Below are positions 9,262-19,218 of a stretch of 64,000 nucleotides of DNA, one piece after another (the stretch's first letter is position 1; the number at the start of each line of letters is the position of its first letter). Source of the DNA: Rhizomonospora bruguierae (GTDB taxonomy: Bacteria; Actinomycetota; Actinomycetes; Mycobacteriales; Micromonosporaceae). The notes beneath the pieces were generated by a model. The model made no database searches and was not told where the DNA came from. It was given only the letters and a program-made list of their open reading frames with translations. The stretch is taken from the NCBI RefSeq assembly GCF_018397995.1, contig NZ_BBQH01000016.1, forward strand, positions 1-64,000. Reading direction: 5' to 3'. Both the position numbers and the translations under genes were made by a program.

Positions 9262-12200
9262 ATGCGATCTATCCTCATGCCTGTCAACCTCGGCCAGGGG
9301 CCTCGGAAACGCGGCAGGCTGGCGCTGGCGTCGCTGCTCGTGGTGGTCGTGTCGTTGGCGCCCGGCACGGCCGGTGCGAGCCCGGGTGTGCGCGGCTCCG
9401 CCTCGCCGCCGGGCGTCGGAACGCTGGCGCCGCTCGACCTGAGAGTCGAGGGCACCGCTCGGCCGCTCGGCATCGACGACCCGGCGCCGAGCCTGAGCTG
9501 GCGGGTGGAGAGCCGACAGCGCGACGCCCAGCAGTCCGGCTACCGGATCATGGTCGCGACAACTCCCGACCGGCTCGTTTCCGGTCGGGCCGACGTATGG
9601 GACAGCGGTCGGGTCGAGAGCACCGAGACGATCGGGATCCCCTACGGCGGGCCCGCGCTAAAGTCCAGTACGCGCTACTACTGGAGGGTTCAGGTCCGAG
9701 ACTCCCGCGGTCGAGCCGCTGACTGGAGCCCCGTGAGCTGGTGGGAGACCGGCCTGCTCGACGACGCCGACTGGCGGGGCGCCGCGTTCGTCGGGCCTGA
9801 CACCGCGGCCGAACTCATGTGGCGCGACTTCACCTACGAGGCGGACTTCACCATCGACCAGGCGGCCGCCAGCTTCCTGTTCCGGGTGAAAGACTCCGCC
9901 AACTTCTACCTGTGGCAGATCAACGCGGTCACCCGGCCGGGCTCGGTCATGCTGCGGCCGCACGTGAACCGGGGCGGCCGCTTCGCCAATCTCGACGACG
10001 TTGACCTCAGCCCGGTGCTCACCCCGCAGAACGCGGACGAATCGCATCACATCCGGATCGGGGCGTCCGGCGCCGTGATCACCACATGGTTGGACGGCGT
10101 GCAGGTCGACCGGCGTGCGGACGACTCCTTACCCGGCGCGGGTACCCTCGGATTCCGCGCCAGTAGCACTGCCGGACAGGCGGAGCGGGTCAGGTACGAC
10201 AACCTCAAGGTGACCAGCCCGACCGGGGAAACGCTCTTCACCGACGACTTCTCCACCAACCCCGATCCGTACTTCCCTGGCACGCCGATCGTCGACGGCC
10301 AGCTGGCGCCGACCGCGGAGCTGACGATCTTGGCGCGCGATCCGGCCGCACCCCTTCTGCGGTCAGACTTTGCGGTGACCAAGCGCGTGGCTTCGGCCCG
10401 GGCCTACGTCTACGGTCTCGGCCTCTATGAGATGCAGCTGAATGGTCACAAGGTGGGTGACCGGGTACTCACCCCCACCAACGGTCAGTATGCGACGCAC
10501 GCCCTCTACGACACCTATGACGTGACGGATGGCCTGCGGTCGGGTAGGAACGCGGTCGGGCTGTGGCTGGCCGACGGCTACGGCCAGGGCTACAGCCCCT
10601 ACGCCTGGCGGTTCCTCGGTGAGAAGCGAGCCCGGATGCTGATCCGCATCACCTATGTCGACGGCACCGTCCAGTACGTCACCACGGGTGCGAAGGACTG
10701 GTCGTGGTCGACCGGGCCGATCGTTAGTGCTGACCTCTACGACGGGGAGGCATACGACGCACGCCTAGAGCAGCCAGGCTGGTCCTCGCCCGGCTTCGAC
10801 GACCGGTCGTGGAAGCCGGTAACGAGCCTCCCCGCCCCCCAGGGACGGCTGGTGGGAGACCCGATCCCGCCTCGCCGGGTCGTCCAGACACTGCGTCCGG
10901 TCGCGCTCGATGAGCCCAAGCCCGGTGTCTTCGTCTTCGACCTGGGGCAGAACATCGCGGGTTGGGCACGGCTGCGCGTATCGGGCAGGGCCGGTGCGAC
11001 CGTCCGGATGCGGGCCGCCGAGGAGGTCTATCCAAACGGCGGTCTCGACACCCGCACCAACCGCAACGCCGAGGTCACCGACACGTACGTCCTCAAAGGC
11101 GGGGGACCGGAGACCTACGAGCCGCGGTTCACCTATCACGGGTTCCGCTACGTGGAGGTGACCGGCTTCCCGGGTCGACCGACCCTGAACTCCCTCGAGG
11201 GCCGCGTCGTTCACGCCGACGTGCAGTCCACCGCGACGTTCGACTCCTCGGACAAATTGCTGAACGCCATCTGGCGCAACAACCGCTGGAGCATTGTCAA
11301 CAACTCGATGAGCACACCGACCGACACGCCGGTGCGCGACGAGCGCACACCTCCGGCCATGGATGTGCAGGCCTATGCCGACGCGTCCACCCGGGAGTTC
11401 CGCATGGACACCTTCTACGCCAAGTACCTGCGCGATCTGCCGCCCGGCACCGCCCTGCCGACGGATGACGTGAAGTCGCAGTACCCGGACATGGCCGGCG
11501 GGCAGGTGGCACTGGCGTGGACGCTGTACGAGCAGTACGGCGATCCCGCCGTCCTGGTCGAGCACTACGACGACATGGTCCGGTTCATCGACCGTAACGT
11601 CGAGGAGAAGCCAGCTCTGATCTGGCCCAACAACGAGGGGTTCGGCGACTGGTGCCCGCCGGTGCACGGAGAGCAAGCCAACGGTGGTATGGGTGGGCCG
11701 GGCGTCACCAGCTGCTTCAGCGAGGTCTCCCTGGTCAACACCGCGCTCTGGTACCGGCAGGCACGTGACCTGGCCGCGACCGCCGCCGCGCTGGGCAAAA
11801 CCAAGGACAAGGCGCGCTTCGAGGCGTTGGCCAAGCGGATTCGCGACGCCTTCAACGACGAGTTCCTCTCCGCCGCGGGGGACAGGTACGGCAGTGGCCG
11901 GATGACCACCAGCGTGCTGCCCCTGGCCTTCGGCATGGTGCCCGAGGCGAACGTGGAGGCGGTGGGCCGCCACCTCGTCAGGACCATCCTGGTCGACAAC
12001 AACGGTCATCTCGACACGGGGATCTTCGGCACCCGCTACCTCATGGACGCGCTCGCTGCCATCGACAGGATGGACGTGGCGATGACGGTGCTGGGCAAGC
12101 ACACCTACCCCAGCTTCGGCTTCCAGATTGACAATGGGGGCACCACACCCTGGGAGCAGTGGGTCTACAACGCGCCGATGATCACCCACGACCACGCCAT

Positions 12201-12564
12201 GTTCGCTGGGATCAGCGCATCGTTCTTCACCCGCTTGGGCGGGATCGTCCCGACCGCACCGGGTTACGCCGCGATGACGGTCGCACCCCAGGTGCCGCGA
12301 GGTCTGGACCACGTGCGTGTCACCCAGGAGACGGTGCGAGGTCGTGTCTCGTCCAGCTGGGAGCGCTCGGGTCGCAGTTTCCACCTGATGGTCGAGATCC
12401 CCGCGAACACCACCGCGCGCGTGCATGTACCACGGCTGGGCTCCAAGGCCAAACACGTCACCGCGACCGGCGGTGCCCGGCGGGTCAGCGTCGGGGATGC
12501 CTTCGTCGTGTACGAGGTCGGTTCGGGCACCTACCGCTTCACCGTCGCGGCCATACCTCGCTGA
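9262..12564 (+). CDS. Second secreted GH78 alpha-L-rhamnosidase
   Basis: About 1100 residues with the same plan as its upstream neighbour but without the long C-terminal extension. The start is uncertain: in-frame GTG 9199 and ATGs at 9232, 9250, 9262 and 9277 exist; 9262 gives a compact signal peptide (LALASLLVVVVSLAPGTAGA). The catalytic base Glu is in WEQW (about 963). The general-acid region reads TDTPVRDERTPPAMD: the acidic pair is kept, but the usual G-W-(T/L)-G-D segment is lost, so substrate or activity may differ. It probably arose by duplication or recruitment, and follows the first gene by about 200 bp. A weak operator-like stretch, GGAAACCCTTCA at 9234-9245, is too degenerate to call. 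Confidence 0.9.
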   Translation: MRSILMPVNLGQGPRKRGRLALASLLVVVVSLAPGTAGASPGVRGSASPPGVGTLAPLDLRVEGTARPLGIDDPAPSLSWRVESRQRDAQQSGYRIMVATTPDRLVSGRADVWDSGRVESTETIGIPYGGPALKSSTRYYWRVQVRDSRGRAADWSPVSWWETGLLDDADWRGAAFVGPDTAAELMWRDFTYEADFTIDQAAASFLFRVKDSANFYLWQINAVTRPGSVMLRPHVNRGGRFANLDDVDLSPVLTPQNADESHHIRIGASGAVITTWLDGVQVDRRADDSLPGAGTLGFRASSTAGQAERVRYDNLKVTSPTGETLFTDDFSTNPDPYFPGTPIVDGQLAPTAELTILARDPAAPLLRSDFAVTKRVASARAYVYGLGLYEMQLNGHKVGDRVLTPTNGQYATHALYDTYDVTDGLRSGRNAVGLWLADGYGQGYSPYAWRFLGEKRARMLIRITYVDGTVQYVTTGAKDWSWSTGPIVSADLYDGEAYDARLEQPGWSSPGFDDRSWKPVTSLPAPQGRLVGDPIPPRRVVQTLRPVALDEPKPGVFVFDLGQNIAGWARLRVSGRAGATVRMRAAEEVYPNGGLDTRTNRNAEVTDTYVLKGGGPETYEPRFTYHGFRYVEVTGFPGRPTLNSLEGRVVHADVQSTATFDSSDKLLNAIWRNNRWSIVNNSMSTPTDTPVRDERTPPAMDVQAYADASTREFRMDTFYAKYLRDLPPGTALPTDDVKSQYPDMAGGQVALAWTLYEQYGDPAVLVEHYDDMVRFIDRNVEEKPALIWPNNEGFGDWCPPVHGEQANGGMGGPGVTSCFSEVSLVNTALWYRQARDLAATAAALGKTKDKARFEALAKRIRDAFNDEFLSAAGDRYGSGRMTTSVLPLAFGMVPEANVEAVGRHLVRTILVDNNGHLDTGIFGTRYLMDALAAIDRMDVAMTVLGKHTYPSFGFQIDNGGTTPWEQWVYNAPMITHDHAMFAGISASFFTRLGGIVPTAPGYAAMTVAPQVPRGLDHVRVTQETVRGRVSSSWERSGRSFHLMVEIPANTTARVHVPRLGSKAKHVTATGGARRVSVGDAFVVYEVGSGTYRFTVAAIPR

Positions 12565-12576
12565 CTGAAGAACGTC

Positions 12577-12610
12577 GCCGCCCGCCCGGCCACAGTGCGG
12601 GGCGGGCGGC
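12577..12610. terminator. Bidirectional terminator between convergent genes
   Basis: A 10-bp perfect stem (GCCGCCCGCC at 12577-12586 with GGCGGGCGGC at 12601-12610) lies between the rhamnosidase stop and the convergent LacI gene stop. It could serve both genes. There is no T-run. Confidence 0.6.
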
Positions 12611-12737
12611 GGGGCCATCCCCGCCACGGTGAACCGCTGCGCGATCAGCCAGTCACGCATCTTCCGTAGATCCGGCATCACGTGGTGAAGGAGCGCACCT
12701 GCTTACGATGGCGGCCTCCCGGGCGCGACCGCCGGAG

Positions 12738-13760
12738 TCACCGCCGGGGCCGGTCGCTTGATGCCCGGATGACGAGCTCGGGTTGGAACACCACGTGCCG
12801 GTGCCGGTGCGTCGCACCAGCGTCGGCCTCCTCCAGCAGCAGTTGGGCCGCGGTCCGCCCCAGTTGCTCGCGGGGCTGGCGTACCGACGACAGCGGGATG
12901 GCAGCGGCGCCGGCGAACTCGATGTCGTCGTAGCCGACAATCGCCACGTCATCCGGCACCCGCCGCCCGTGCTTGGTCAGTTCCTGAAGTACGCCAAGGG
13001 CGATCAGATCGTTGGCGCAGAAGACCGCGGTGGGGCGCTGCGCGGCGGGTAGGGTCAACAGCTCCGCCGCGGCTCGCCGGCCGGCGGCTACGGTCAGGTT
13101 GGTGGTCTTCGCGATTCGCAGCTGTGCGTCGGCGTCGCGTTCGGCAAGCGCTGCCGCGGCGCCGGCATGCCGGTCGGCCACCTGCGGGATGGAGAAGGGT
13201 CCACCGAGGTAGGCGATGCGGCGGTGGCCTTGGTCCAGGAGATGCTCCATGGCCAGTCGGCCGCCCAGCAGGTCGTCGACCGCCACCGAGCATCGGCCGG
13301 CCCGACCGGATCCACGATCGACGAGCACCACCGGAATGCCCCGCTCGTGAAGCCGGTCGAGGCGGGGCTGTTGGCCATGGCCGACCGGGGTGATGAGCAC
13401 CCCGCGTACCCGCTGCTCCTCCAGCAGCTCGAGGTGCCGGCGTTCCCTGGCATCGTTCTCGCCGCTGTTGCAGACGACGAGCATGGCGTCGGCCTCCTCA
13501 ACCACCTGCTCGGCGCCGCAGACCACATCGGTGAAGAAGGGGTTGGCCACGTCGAGGACGACGATGGCGATGGTGCGGCTCTGGCCGGCGCGTAGCTGCC
13601 GCGCGGAGTCGTTGCGAACGTAGCCGAGCTCGGCGATGGCGTCGAGGACCCGCTGACGGGTGGCCGGAGCGACGGCGTTCGGCCGGTTGAGCACGTTGCT
13701 GACCGTCCCCAGCGACACGCCGGCGTGCCTGGCCACCTCCTTGATGCTTGCCGCTGTCAT
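12738..13760 (-). CDS. LacI-family regulator of rhamnose use
   Basis: Cytoplasmic repressor of 340 residues. The HTH is at the N-terminus (ASIKEVARHAGVSLGTVSNV), followed by the hinge and a periplasmic-binding-like effector domain. The start is ATG 13760 with GAGGGA upstream; longer in-frame starts would run into the divergent promoter. It is transcribed away from the importer operon. Its inferred operator TGAAACGTTTCA occurs in front of itself (13853), in front of rhaT (14019) and twice before the first rhamnosidase, so it probably represses uptake and hydrolysis genes until L-rhamnose or a derivative is present. The effector identity is an inference from context. Confidence 0.92.
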   Translation of the reverse strand: MTAASIKEVARHAGVSLGTVSNVLNRPNAVAPATRQRVLDAIAELGYVRNDSARQLRAGQSRTIAIVVLDVANPFFTDVVCGAEQVVEEADAMLVVCNSGENDARERRHLELLEEQRVRGVLITPVGHGQQPRLDRLHERGIPVVLVDRGSGRAGRCSVAVDDLLGGRLAMEHLLDQGHRRIAYLGGPFSIPQVADRHAGAAAALAERDADAQLRIAKTTNLTVAAGRRAAAELLTLPAAQRPTAVFCANDLIALGVLQELTKHGRRVPDDVAIVGYDDIEFAGAAAIPLSSVRQPREQLGRTAAQLLLEEADAGATHRHRHVVFQPELVIRASSDRPRR

Positions 13761-13852
13761 GGCTCCCTCGATGACGTGTACCTGCGATGGTGCGGGCGTT
13801 CGGTGCCCGAGGTCTGGATTGGGGCGATGATCGGCAGTAGTGTAGAACGCCC

Positions 13853-13864
13853 TAAAACGTTTCA
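13853..13864 (-). promoter_or_regulatory. Rhamnose LacI operator before the regulator
   Basis: TAAAACGTTTCA has one mismatch to TGAAACGTTTCA. It lies 93 bp upstream of the LacI start, next to a possible minus-strand -10 (TACACT at about 13837-13842), consistent with autoregulation. Confidence 0.65.
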
Positions 13865-13973
13865 TCCACCGCGGACCGCGTGTGGAGAATCTCCTCGATC
13901 CATGGCGCGAGGCCAGGCGCCCTCTTTCGCGCCGCTGGCCGGTGGAATCGCGAAGAAATCTCCTGGAAACCTC

Positions 13974-14030
13974 TTGACGCATGCAAATCCTAACCCCTAC
14001 CGTCCTAGCCACCGACGATGAAACGATTCA
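13974..14030 (+). promoter_or_regulatory. Promoter and operator of the rhamnose operon
   Basis: TTGACG (13974-13979) and TACCGT (13998-14003), with an 18-bp spacer, form a plausible promoter. The palindrome-like TGAAACGATTCA at 14019-14030 lies just downstream of the expected start point and 13 nt before the rhaT ATG. A repressor there would block elongation. Confidence 0.65.
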
Positions 14031-14042
14031 GAAGGGGGTCGG

Positions 14043-15566
14043 ATGAGCCCCGACACGGACGGGACGCAGACGTCCCCGCTGCTCGTCCTCGACGACATCA
14101 CCAAGTCGTTCGGCGCCGTGGCCGCGCTGCGCGGGGTGCACCTGGCGCTGCACCGCGGTGCGGCCCACGCGCTCGTCGGGGAGAACGGGGCCGGCAAGTC
14201 CACCCTGGTCAAGGTTTTGGCCGGCGCCCACGCCCCGGACTCCGGCCGCATGACCCTCGATGGACAGCCCCTGGTGCTGCGCGGCCCCGCCGACGCCCGC
14301 GCCGCCGGCATCGCGGTCATCTACCAGGAGCCCACCCTGTTTCCGGACCTGTCGGTCGCGGAGAACATCTTCATGGGCCGGCAGCCGCTGCGCGGCGCGC
14401 GCCGCATCGATAGCAGGGCGATGAACCGCGCCACGGAGCGGCTGTTCGCACGCCTCGGCGTCCGGATCGACCCCACCCGCCCGGCGCGCGGGTTGTCCAT
14501 CGCCGACCAGCAGCTCGTCGAGATCGCCAAGGCGCTCTCATTCGATGCCCGGGTTCTGGTGATGGACGAGCCGACCGCCGCGCTCTCCGGAGTCGAGGTG
14601 GAGCGGCTCTTCGGGGTCGCCCGGTCGCTGTGCGAGCGGGGCGCCGCGGTGCTGTTCATCTCGCACCGCTTCGACGAGGTGTTCGACCTGTGCCAGCGGA
14701 TCACCGTCATGCGCGACGGGGCGTGGGTGTCCAGCGACCCGGCCGCCGACCTCACCGTCGACGAGGTGGTCCGGCGCATGGTTGGCCGCGACGTCTCCTC
14801 GCTCTACCCGAAGCAGGACACCACGCTGCGCGACACCCTGCTGGATGTGCGTGGGCTCAGCCGCGCCGGTGTCTTCTCCGACGTGTCCTTCACCGTCCAT
14901 GGCGGTGAGATCGTCGCACTGGCCGGGCTGGTCGGAGCCGGGCGCAGCGAGGTGGCCCGCGCCATTTTCGGTGTCGATCGCTACGACGCCGGCCAGGTAC
15001 GAGTCGCCGGCCGGGTCCTGCGGCCGGGCAACCCGCGCAAGGCCATCGCCGCCGGTATGGCGCTCGTGCCCGAGGACCGCCGCCAGCAAGGCTTGGTGAT
15101 GGAGCTGTCGGTGGAACGTAACGCCACCCTGGCCCGCCGCCGGGCGCTGAGCCGGCTCGGCCTGCTACTCGGCGGCGCCGAGCGGGCCGAGGCCCGTTGC
15201 TGGACTCGCCGGCTACAGGTCAAGACCTCCCGGCTCGCCGCGCCGGTGGCGACCCTCTCCGGCGGTAACCAGCAGAAGGTTGTGCTGGCCAAGTGGCTGG
15301 CAACCGAACCACGAATCCTGATCATCGACGAACCCACCCGCGGCATCGACGTCGGCACCAAGGCCGAGGTGCACCGGCTGCTTTCTGAACTGGCCGGTGC
15401 GGGCCTGGCCATTCTGATGATCAGCAGTGAGCTGCCCGAGGTGCTCGGCATGGCCGACCGGGTCCTGGTCATGCACGAGGGCCGCGTGGTCCGCGAGCTG
15501 CCCCGAGCCGAGGCCGACGAGACCTCCGTGATGTTCGCCGCCACCGGTCAGGGAGCCGCCGCATGA
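14043..15566 (+). CDS. rhaT: Rhamnose ABC importer, ATPase
   Basis: Sugar-type (CUT2) ABC ATPase of 507 residues with two tandem nucleotide-binding modules. Module 1 has Walker [10 protein letters not shown] (about residue 40) and LSIADQQ as its signature region. Module 2 has the degenerate P-loop GLVGAGRSE and signature [13 protein letters not shown], the usual pattern in RbsA/XylG relatives. It is the first gene of the rhamnose operon, with AGAAGGGGG upstream of ATG, and overlaps the next gene by ATGA. Rhamnose specificity is inferred from the downstream catabolic genes, which form the full pathway. It acts at the inner face of the membrane. Confidence 0.92.
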   Translation: MSPDTDGTQTSPLLVLDDITKSFGAVAALRGVHLALHRGAAHALVGENGAGKSTLVKVLAGAHAPDSGRMTLDGQPLVLRGPADARAAGIAVIYQEPTLFPDLSVAENIFMGRQPLRGARRIDSRAMNRATERLFARLGVRIDPTRPARGLSIADQQLVEIAKALSFDARVLVMDEPTAALSGVEVERLFGVARSLCERGAAVLFISHRFDEVFDLCQRITVMRDGAWVSSDPAADLTVDEVVRRMVGRDVSSLYPKQDTTLRDTLLDVRGLSRAGVFSDVSFTVHGGEIVALAGLVGAGRSEVARAIFGVDRYDAGQVRVAGRVLRPGNPRKAIAAGMALVPEDRRQQGLVMELSVERNATLARRRALSRLGLLLGGAERAEARCWTRRLQVKTSRLAAPVATLSGGNQQKVVLAKWLATEPRILIIDEPTRGIDVGTKAEVHRLLSELAGAGLAILMISSELPEVLGMADRVLVMHEGRVVRELPRAEADETSVMFAATGQGAAA

Positions 15567-16624
15567 GTCGCACCGACACCGGCGCGTCCGAGCGGGTCGC
15601 GGATCACCCGCCGTCCGGCCCCGGCCGGCCGCGCCGCGGCCTCACCGAGCGGCTACTCGCCGTACGGGAGCTGAGCCTGTTGATCGCGCTCGCCGCGCTG
15701 ATCCTGGTCACCACCATGCGCAACGACCGCTTCCTCAGCGCGCAGAGCATCAAGGATCTTCTGCTGGGCTGCGCGATCCTGGTGATCCTCGCGGTCGGCC
15801 AGACCCTGGTCATCGTCACCCGCAACGTCGACCTGTCCATCGGGTCCATTCTGGGACTCGTCGCCTTCGCCACCGGTGAGCTCTTCCTCGCCGCGCCCGG
15901 CACGCCCTGGCCGGTCGCCCTCCTGGTCGGCGTCGCGCTGGGCGGGCTGTGTGGGGTGGTCAACGGCGGGCTGATCGCGGTGGCCAAGGTCCCGGCGCTG
16001 GTCATCACCTTGGGCACCCTCTACGCCTTCCGTGGCATCGATTACTACTGGGCTGCCGGCCGGCAGATCAACGCCGCCGATATGCCCCGGTCGTTCCTGC
16101 GTCTGGGCAACCAGACGGTGCTCGGTGTACCCGTGCTCTTCCTGGTCGCCCTGGTCGTGGTCGCCGCCGCCGGCTTCTACCTGCGCTCCTACCGCAGCGG
16201 TCGGGAGCTCTACGCGATCGGCTCCGAGCCGGCCGCCGCCCGGCTGTCCGGAATCCCGGTGGGCCGGCGGGTGTTCGCCGTCTTCGCCGCCAACGGGGCG
16301 CTCGCCGGCCTCGCCGGCGTGCTGTACGCCGCCCGGTTCGGCACGCTCGACGCGGCCGCCGGCGCCGGACTGGAGTTGCAGGTCGTCGCCGCCGCGGTGG
16401 TCGGCGGGGTGGCCATCTTCGGCGGCAGCGGCAGCGTGTACGGTGCCGCGCTCGGTGCCGTCCTGCTCACCACGATCGGCAGCTCGCTGGCTGTCCTGCG
16501 CATCGACCCGTTCTGGCAGCAGGCCGTGGTCGGCGCGCTCATCCTCGCCGCCATCGGCCTGGACCGACTCCTGGCCCTCCGGACGGCGGCCCGGCTCAGA
16601 GGGGGAAGCGCCCATGGCGCATGA
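15563..16624 (+). CDS. rhaP: Rhamnose ABC importer, permease 1
   Basis: BPD_transp_2 (RbsC-like) membrane protein of 353 residues. Hydrophobic helices run from about residue 35 to the end; the N-terminal 30 residues are polar and proline-rich. The conserved [11 protein letters not shown] stretch (about 90) and the [10 protein letters not shown](S)GS motif (about 275) are typical of CUT2 sugar permeases. The start overlaps rhaT (ATGA), and the stop overlaps the second permease by 11 bp, so translation is probably coupled. It pairs with the second permease to form the channel. Confidence 0.92.
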   Translation: MSRTDTGASERVADHPPSGPGRPRRGLTERLLAVRELSLLIALAALILVTTMRNDRFLSAQSIKDLLLGCAILVILAVGQTLVIVTRNVDLSIGSILGLVAFATGELFLAAPGTPWPVALLVGVALGGLCGVVNGGLIAVAKVPALVITLGTLYAFRGIDYYWAAGRQINAADMPRSFLRLGNQTVLGVPVLFLVALVVVAAAGFYLRSYRSGRELYAIGSEPAAARLSGIPVGRRVFAVFAANGALAGLAGVLYAARFGTLDAAAGAGLELQVVAAAVVGGVAIFGGSGSVYGAALGAVLLTTIGSSLAVLRIDPFWQQAVVGALILAAIGLDRLLALRTAARLRGGSAHGA

Positions 16625-17681
16625 CAGCCTGTATACCGCGCCGCCGTCCGGCGCGGGCGTCGAGACCGAGCGGGAGGGGGGCCGGTTCGCCGCCCTGCGC
16701 CGGGCGCTCGGCTCCTGGGATGCGGCGGTCGTGGCCGCACTGGTGGTCGCCGTGCTGCTGGCCAGCGCGTCGGTGCAGAACTTCGCCACCGGCCGCAACG
16801 CCCAGTTCCTGCTGCTCGACCTGGTGCCGCTGGCGCTACTCGCGTTGCCCATGACGCTGATCGTGATCACCGGCGAGATCGACCTGTCGGTGGCCAGCAT
16901 GGTCGGGCTGTCCAGCACGCTGATGGGGCAGATGTGGCTGTCCAGCGGGCTGTCGCTGGAGCTGATCTGCGTGCTGGTGGTGCTGCTGGGCGGCGTGCTC
17001 GGCGCGGTCAACGGCGTCTTCATCACCGGGTTCGGCCTGCCGTCGCTGGCCGTCACCATCGGCACCCTCGCGCTGTATCGGGGACTGTCGTTCGTTGTGC
17101 TCGGCGACCAGGCGGTGGCCGACTTTCCGCCCAGCTGGACCGCCGCCGCGGTGCGGAACCTCCCCGGCGCGTCGATCCCCGCCGCCGTCGTCCCGGTGCT
17201 GCTGCTGGCGGTGGTGTTCGGCGTCGTCCTGCACGCCACCCCGGTCGGGCGGGCGCTGTACGCCATGGGCAACAACGACCAGGCCGCCACGTTCGCCGGC
17301 GTCTCTGTCGCCCGGACCAAGTTCTGGCTGTTCGTGGTCTCCGGTGCCGTCTGCGGGTTGGTCGGCGTCTTCTGGACCCTGCGCTACGCCAGCGCCCGCG
17401 GGGACAACGCCACGGGCCTGGAGCTGACCGTGGTCACCGCCGTCCTGCTCGGCGGGGTGTCCATCTTCGGCGGCCGTGGCGGCCTGCTCGGTGTGGTGGG
17501 CGGCGTCCTGCTGCTGGGCGTCCTGCGCAACGCGCTGCAACTCGCCGACGTCGATGCGAACGCGCTGACGATCGTCACCGGTACCTTGCTCATCGCCTCC
17601 GTGGTGCTTCCCAACGCCGTCGCGAACCTCCGCGCCCGGCTGCACCGCCGACGGCAACGCGCGCACCTCACCGCGTCGTAA
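16614..17681 (+). CDS. rhaQ: Rhamnose ABC importer, permease 2
   Basis: Second RbsC-like permease, 355 residues from ATG 16614, which has a GGGGGAAG ribosome site; a much longer in-frame ORF upstream is only the shadow of rhaP. It carries the family stretches EIDLSVASMVGLS (about 85) and VLLGGVSIFGGRGG (about 280), and about ten hydrophobic helices. Having two different permeases in one operon matches the rhamnose transporters described in Rhizobium (rhaSTPQ). Confidence 0.92.
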   Translation: MAHDSLYTAPPSGAGVETEREGGRFAALRRALGSWDAAVVAALVVAVLLASASVQNFATGRNAQFLLLDLVPLALLALPMTLIVITGEIDLSVASMVGLSSTLMGQMWLSSGLSLELICVLVVLLGGVLGAVNGVFITGFGLPSLAVTIGTLALYRGLSFVVLGDQAVADFPPSWTAAAVRNLPGASIPAAVVPVLLLAVVFGVVLHATPVGRALYAMGNNDQAATFAGVSVARTKFWLFVVSGAVCGLVGVFWTLRYASARGDNATGLELTVVTAVLLGGVSIFGGRGGLLGVVGGVLLLGVLRNALQLADVDANALTIVTGTLLIASVVLPNAVANLRARLHRRRQRAHLTAS

Positions 17682-17718
17682 CCGTCTCCGCTTCCCCCAC
17701 CACTCGGAAAGGATATCG

Positions 17719-18801
17719 ATGTCTGCCAATCAAAGGGGCCTCCGCCTCGGAGCCACCGCCCTCACCCTCACCGCGCTGCTGCTCACCACCGCCTGCGGTG
17801 GCACCACCCGCGAGAAGTCCGGCAACGACACCGGCGGCGGCTCGCAGACCAGCGGCGCCGCCAACCCGGACGCCCAGCTCAAGGAAGGACTCAAGATCGC
17901 CTTCCTGCCGAAGCAGGTGAACAACCCCTACTTCACCACCTCCGACAACGGCGGCAAGGAGGCGGTCACCGAGATCAAGGGCGAGTTCAAGGAGGTCGGC
18001 CCATCCGAGGCCAGCGCCTCGTCCCAGGTCAGCTACATCAACACCCTGTCCCAGCAGGGCATGGACGTCATCGTGACCTCGGCCAACGATCCCAACGCGA
18101 TCTGCGGCGCCCTGAACCAGGCGAAGGCGGCCGGCGCCAAGATCGTGACCTTCGACTCCGACACCAAACCGGAGTGCCGCCAGATCTTCGTCAACCAGGT
18201 CACCGCCGAGGGCATCGCCGAGAACCAGGTCAAGCTCATCTCCGAGCAGATCGGCGGCGCGGGTGAGATCGCCATCCTCTCCGCCACCGCCAACGCGACC
18301 AACCAGAACGCCTGGATCGCGTTGATGAAGGAAGAGCTGAAGAAGTCCGAGTACAGCAAGATCAAGCTGGTCACGGTGGCGTACGGCAACGATGAGGACC
18401 AGAAGTCCTTCCAGGAGACCCAGGGCCTGTTGCAGTCGTACCCCAACCTGAAGGGCATCATCTCGCCGACCACCGTCGGTGTCGCCGCCGCCGCCCGCTA
18501 CCTGAGCGGCTCGCAGTACAAGGGCAAGGTCAAGCTGACCGGCCTGGGCACCCCGAACCAGATGCGCGAGTTCGTCAAGGACGGCACCGTCGACGCGTTC
18601 GCGCTGTGGAGCCCCGCCGACCTGGGCTACCTCGCCGCTTACGCCGGCGCTGCGCTCGCCTCGGGCCAGATCAGCGGCGCCGAGGGCGACAAGTTCAAGG
18701 CGGGCAAGCTCGGTGAGTACACCGTCGGCAAGGACGGGGTGGTCGTGCTTGGCCCACCCACCGTCTTTGACCAGAACAACATCGACCAGTTCCAGTTCTG
18801 A
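17719..18801 (+). CDS. rhaS: Rhamnose-binding lipoprotein
   Basis: Periplasmic-binding-type sugar receptor of 360 residues, anchored outside the membrane. Signal peptide with lipobox LTTAC (Cys about residue 26), a Gly/Ser/Thr linker, then a type I sugar-binding fold starting at KIAFLPKQVNNPYF. It lies 37 bp after the second permease, with AAAGGA before ATG, and completes the importer. A polar linker followed by ribose-binding-like domains is usual for Gram-positive receptors. Rhamnose as ligand is inferred from the operon. Confidence 0.92.
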   Translation: MSANQRGLRLGATALTLTALLLTTACGGTTREKSGNDTGGGSQTSGAANPDAQLKEGLKIAFLPKQVNNPYFTTSDNGGKEAVTEIKGEFKEVGPSEASASSQVSYINTLSQQGMDVIVTSANDPNAICGALNQAKAAGAKIVTFDSDTKPECRQIFVNQVTAEGIAENQVKLISEQIGGAGEIAILSATANATNQNAWIALMKEELKKSEYSKIKLVTVAYGNDEDQKSFQETQGLLQSYPNLKGIISPTTVGVAAAARYLSGSQYKGKVKLTGLGTPNQMREFVKDGTVDAFALWSPADLGYLAAYAGAALASGQISGAEGDKFKAGKLGEYTVGKDGVVVLGPPTVFDQNNIDQFQF

Positions 18802-18864
18802 CCGCCGCCTGGCCGGTGCCGGCGCTCCTCGCGGGCACCGGCCGGGCGCACCGACGGGAGAACC

Positions 18865-19218
18865 ATGCCCCGCATCTGCTTCACCCTGCAGGTCGACCCG
18901 AACCGGCTGGAGGAGTACCGGGCCCGGCACGTGCGGGTCTGGCCGGAGATGCTGGCCGCGCTGGCCGAGTGCGGATGGCGCGACTACTCGCTGTTCCTGC
19001 GCGAGGACGGCCTGCTCGTGGGGTTCCTGGTTACCGACGACTTCGCGGCGGCCCGGACCGCCATGCAGGCCCGCGACGTCAACGCCCGCTGGCAGGCGGA
19101 GATGGCGTCCTTCTTTCTCAACCTCGACCGCGGCACCGCCGACCAGTCCATGCGGCCGCTGGACGAGGTCTTCAACCTCGAGGCGCAGCTCGCCGCCCAG
19201 ACGGGAGAAACAGCATGA
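18865..19218 (+). CDS. rhaM: L-rhamnose mutarotase
   Basis: Small cytoplasmic enzyme of 117 residues interconverting the anomers of L-rhamnose. It has the family start (ICFTLQVDPNRLEEYRARH, with a His/Trp-rich region VRVWPEM) and WRDYSLFL further on; the length is close to the usual 105-115. The stop overlaps the isomerase start by ATGA. It sits directly upstream of the isomerase, which uses one anomer, so the position suits the role. Confidence 0.93.
   Translation: MPRICFTLQVDPNRLEEYRARHVRVWPEMLAALAECGWRDYSLFLREDGLLVGFLVTDDFAAARTAMQARDVNARWQAEMASFFLNLDRGTADQSMRPLDEVFNLEAQLAAQTGETA

Noticed and set aside
15653-17320. Minus-strand ORF of 555 codons opposite the rhamnose permeases
   Set aside because: Composition of antisense shadow; the permease frames have proper helices and motifs.
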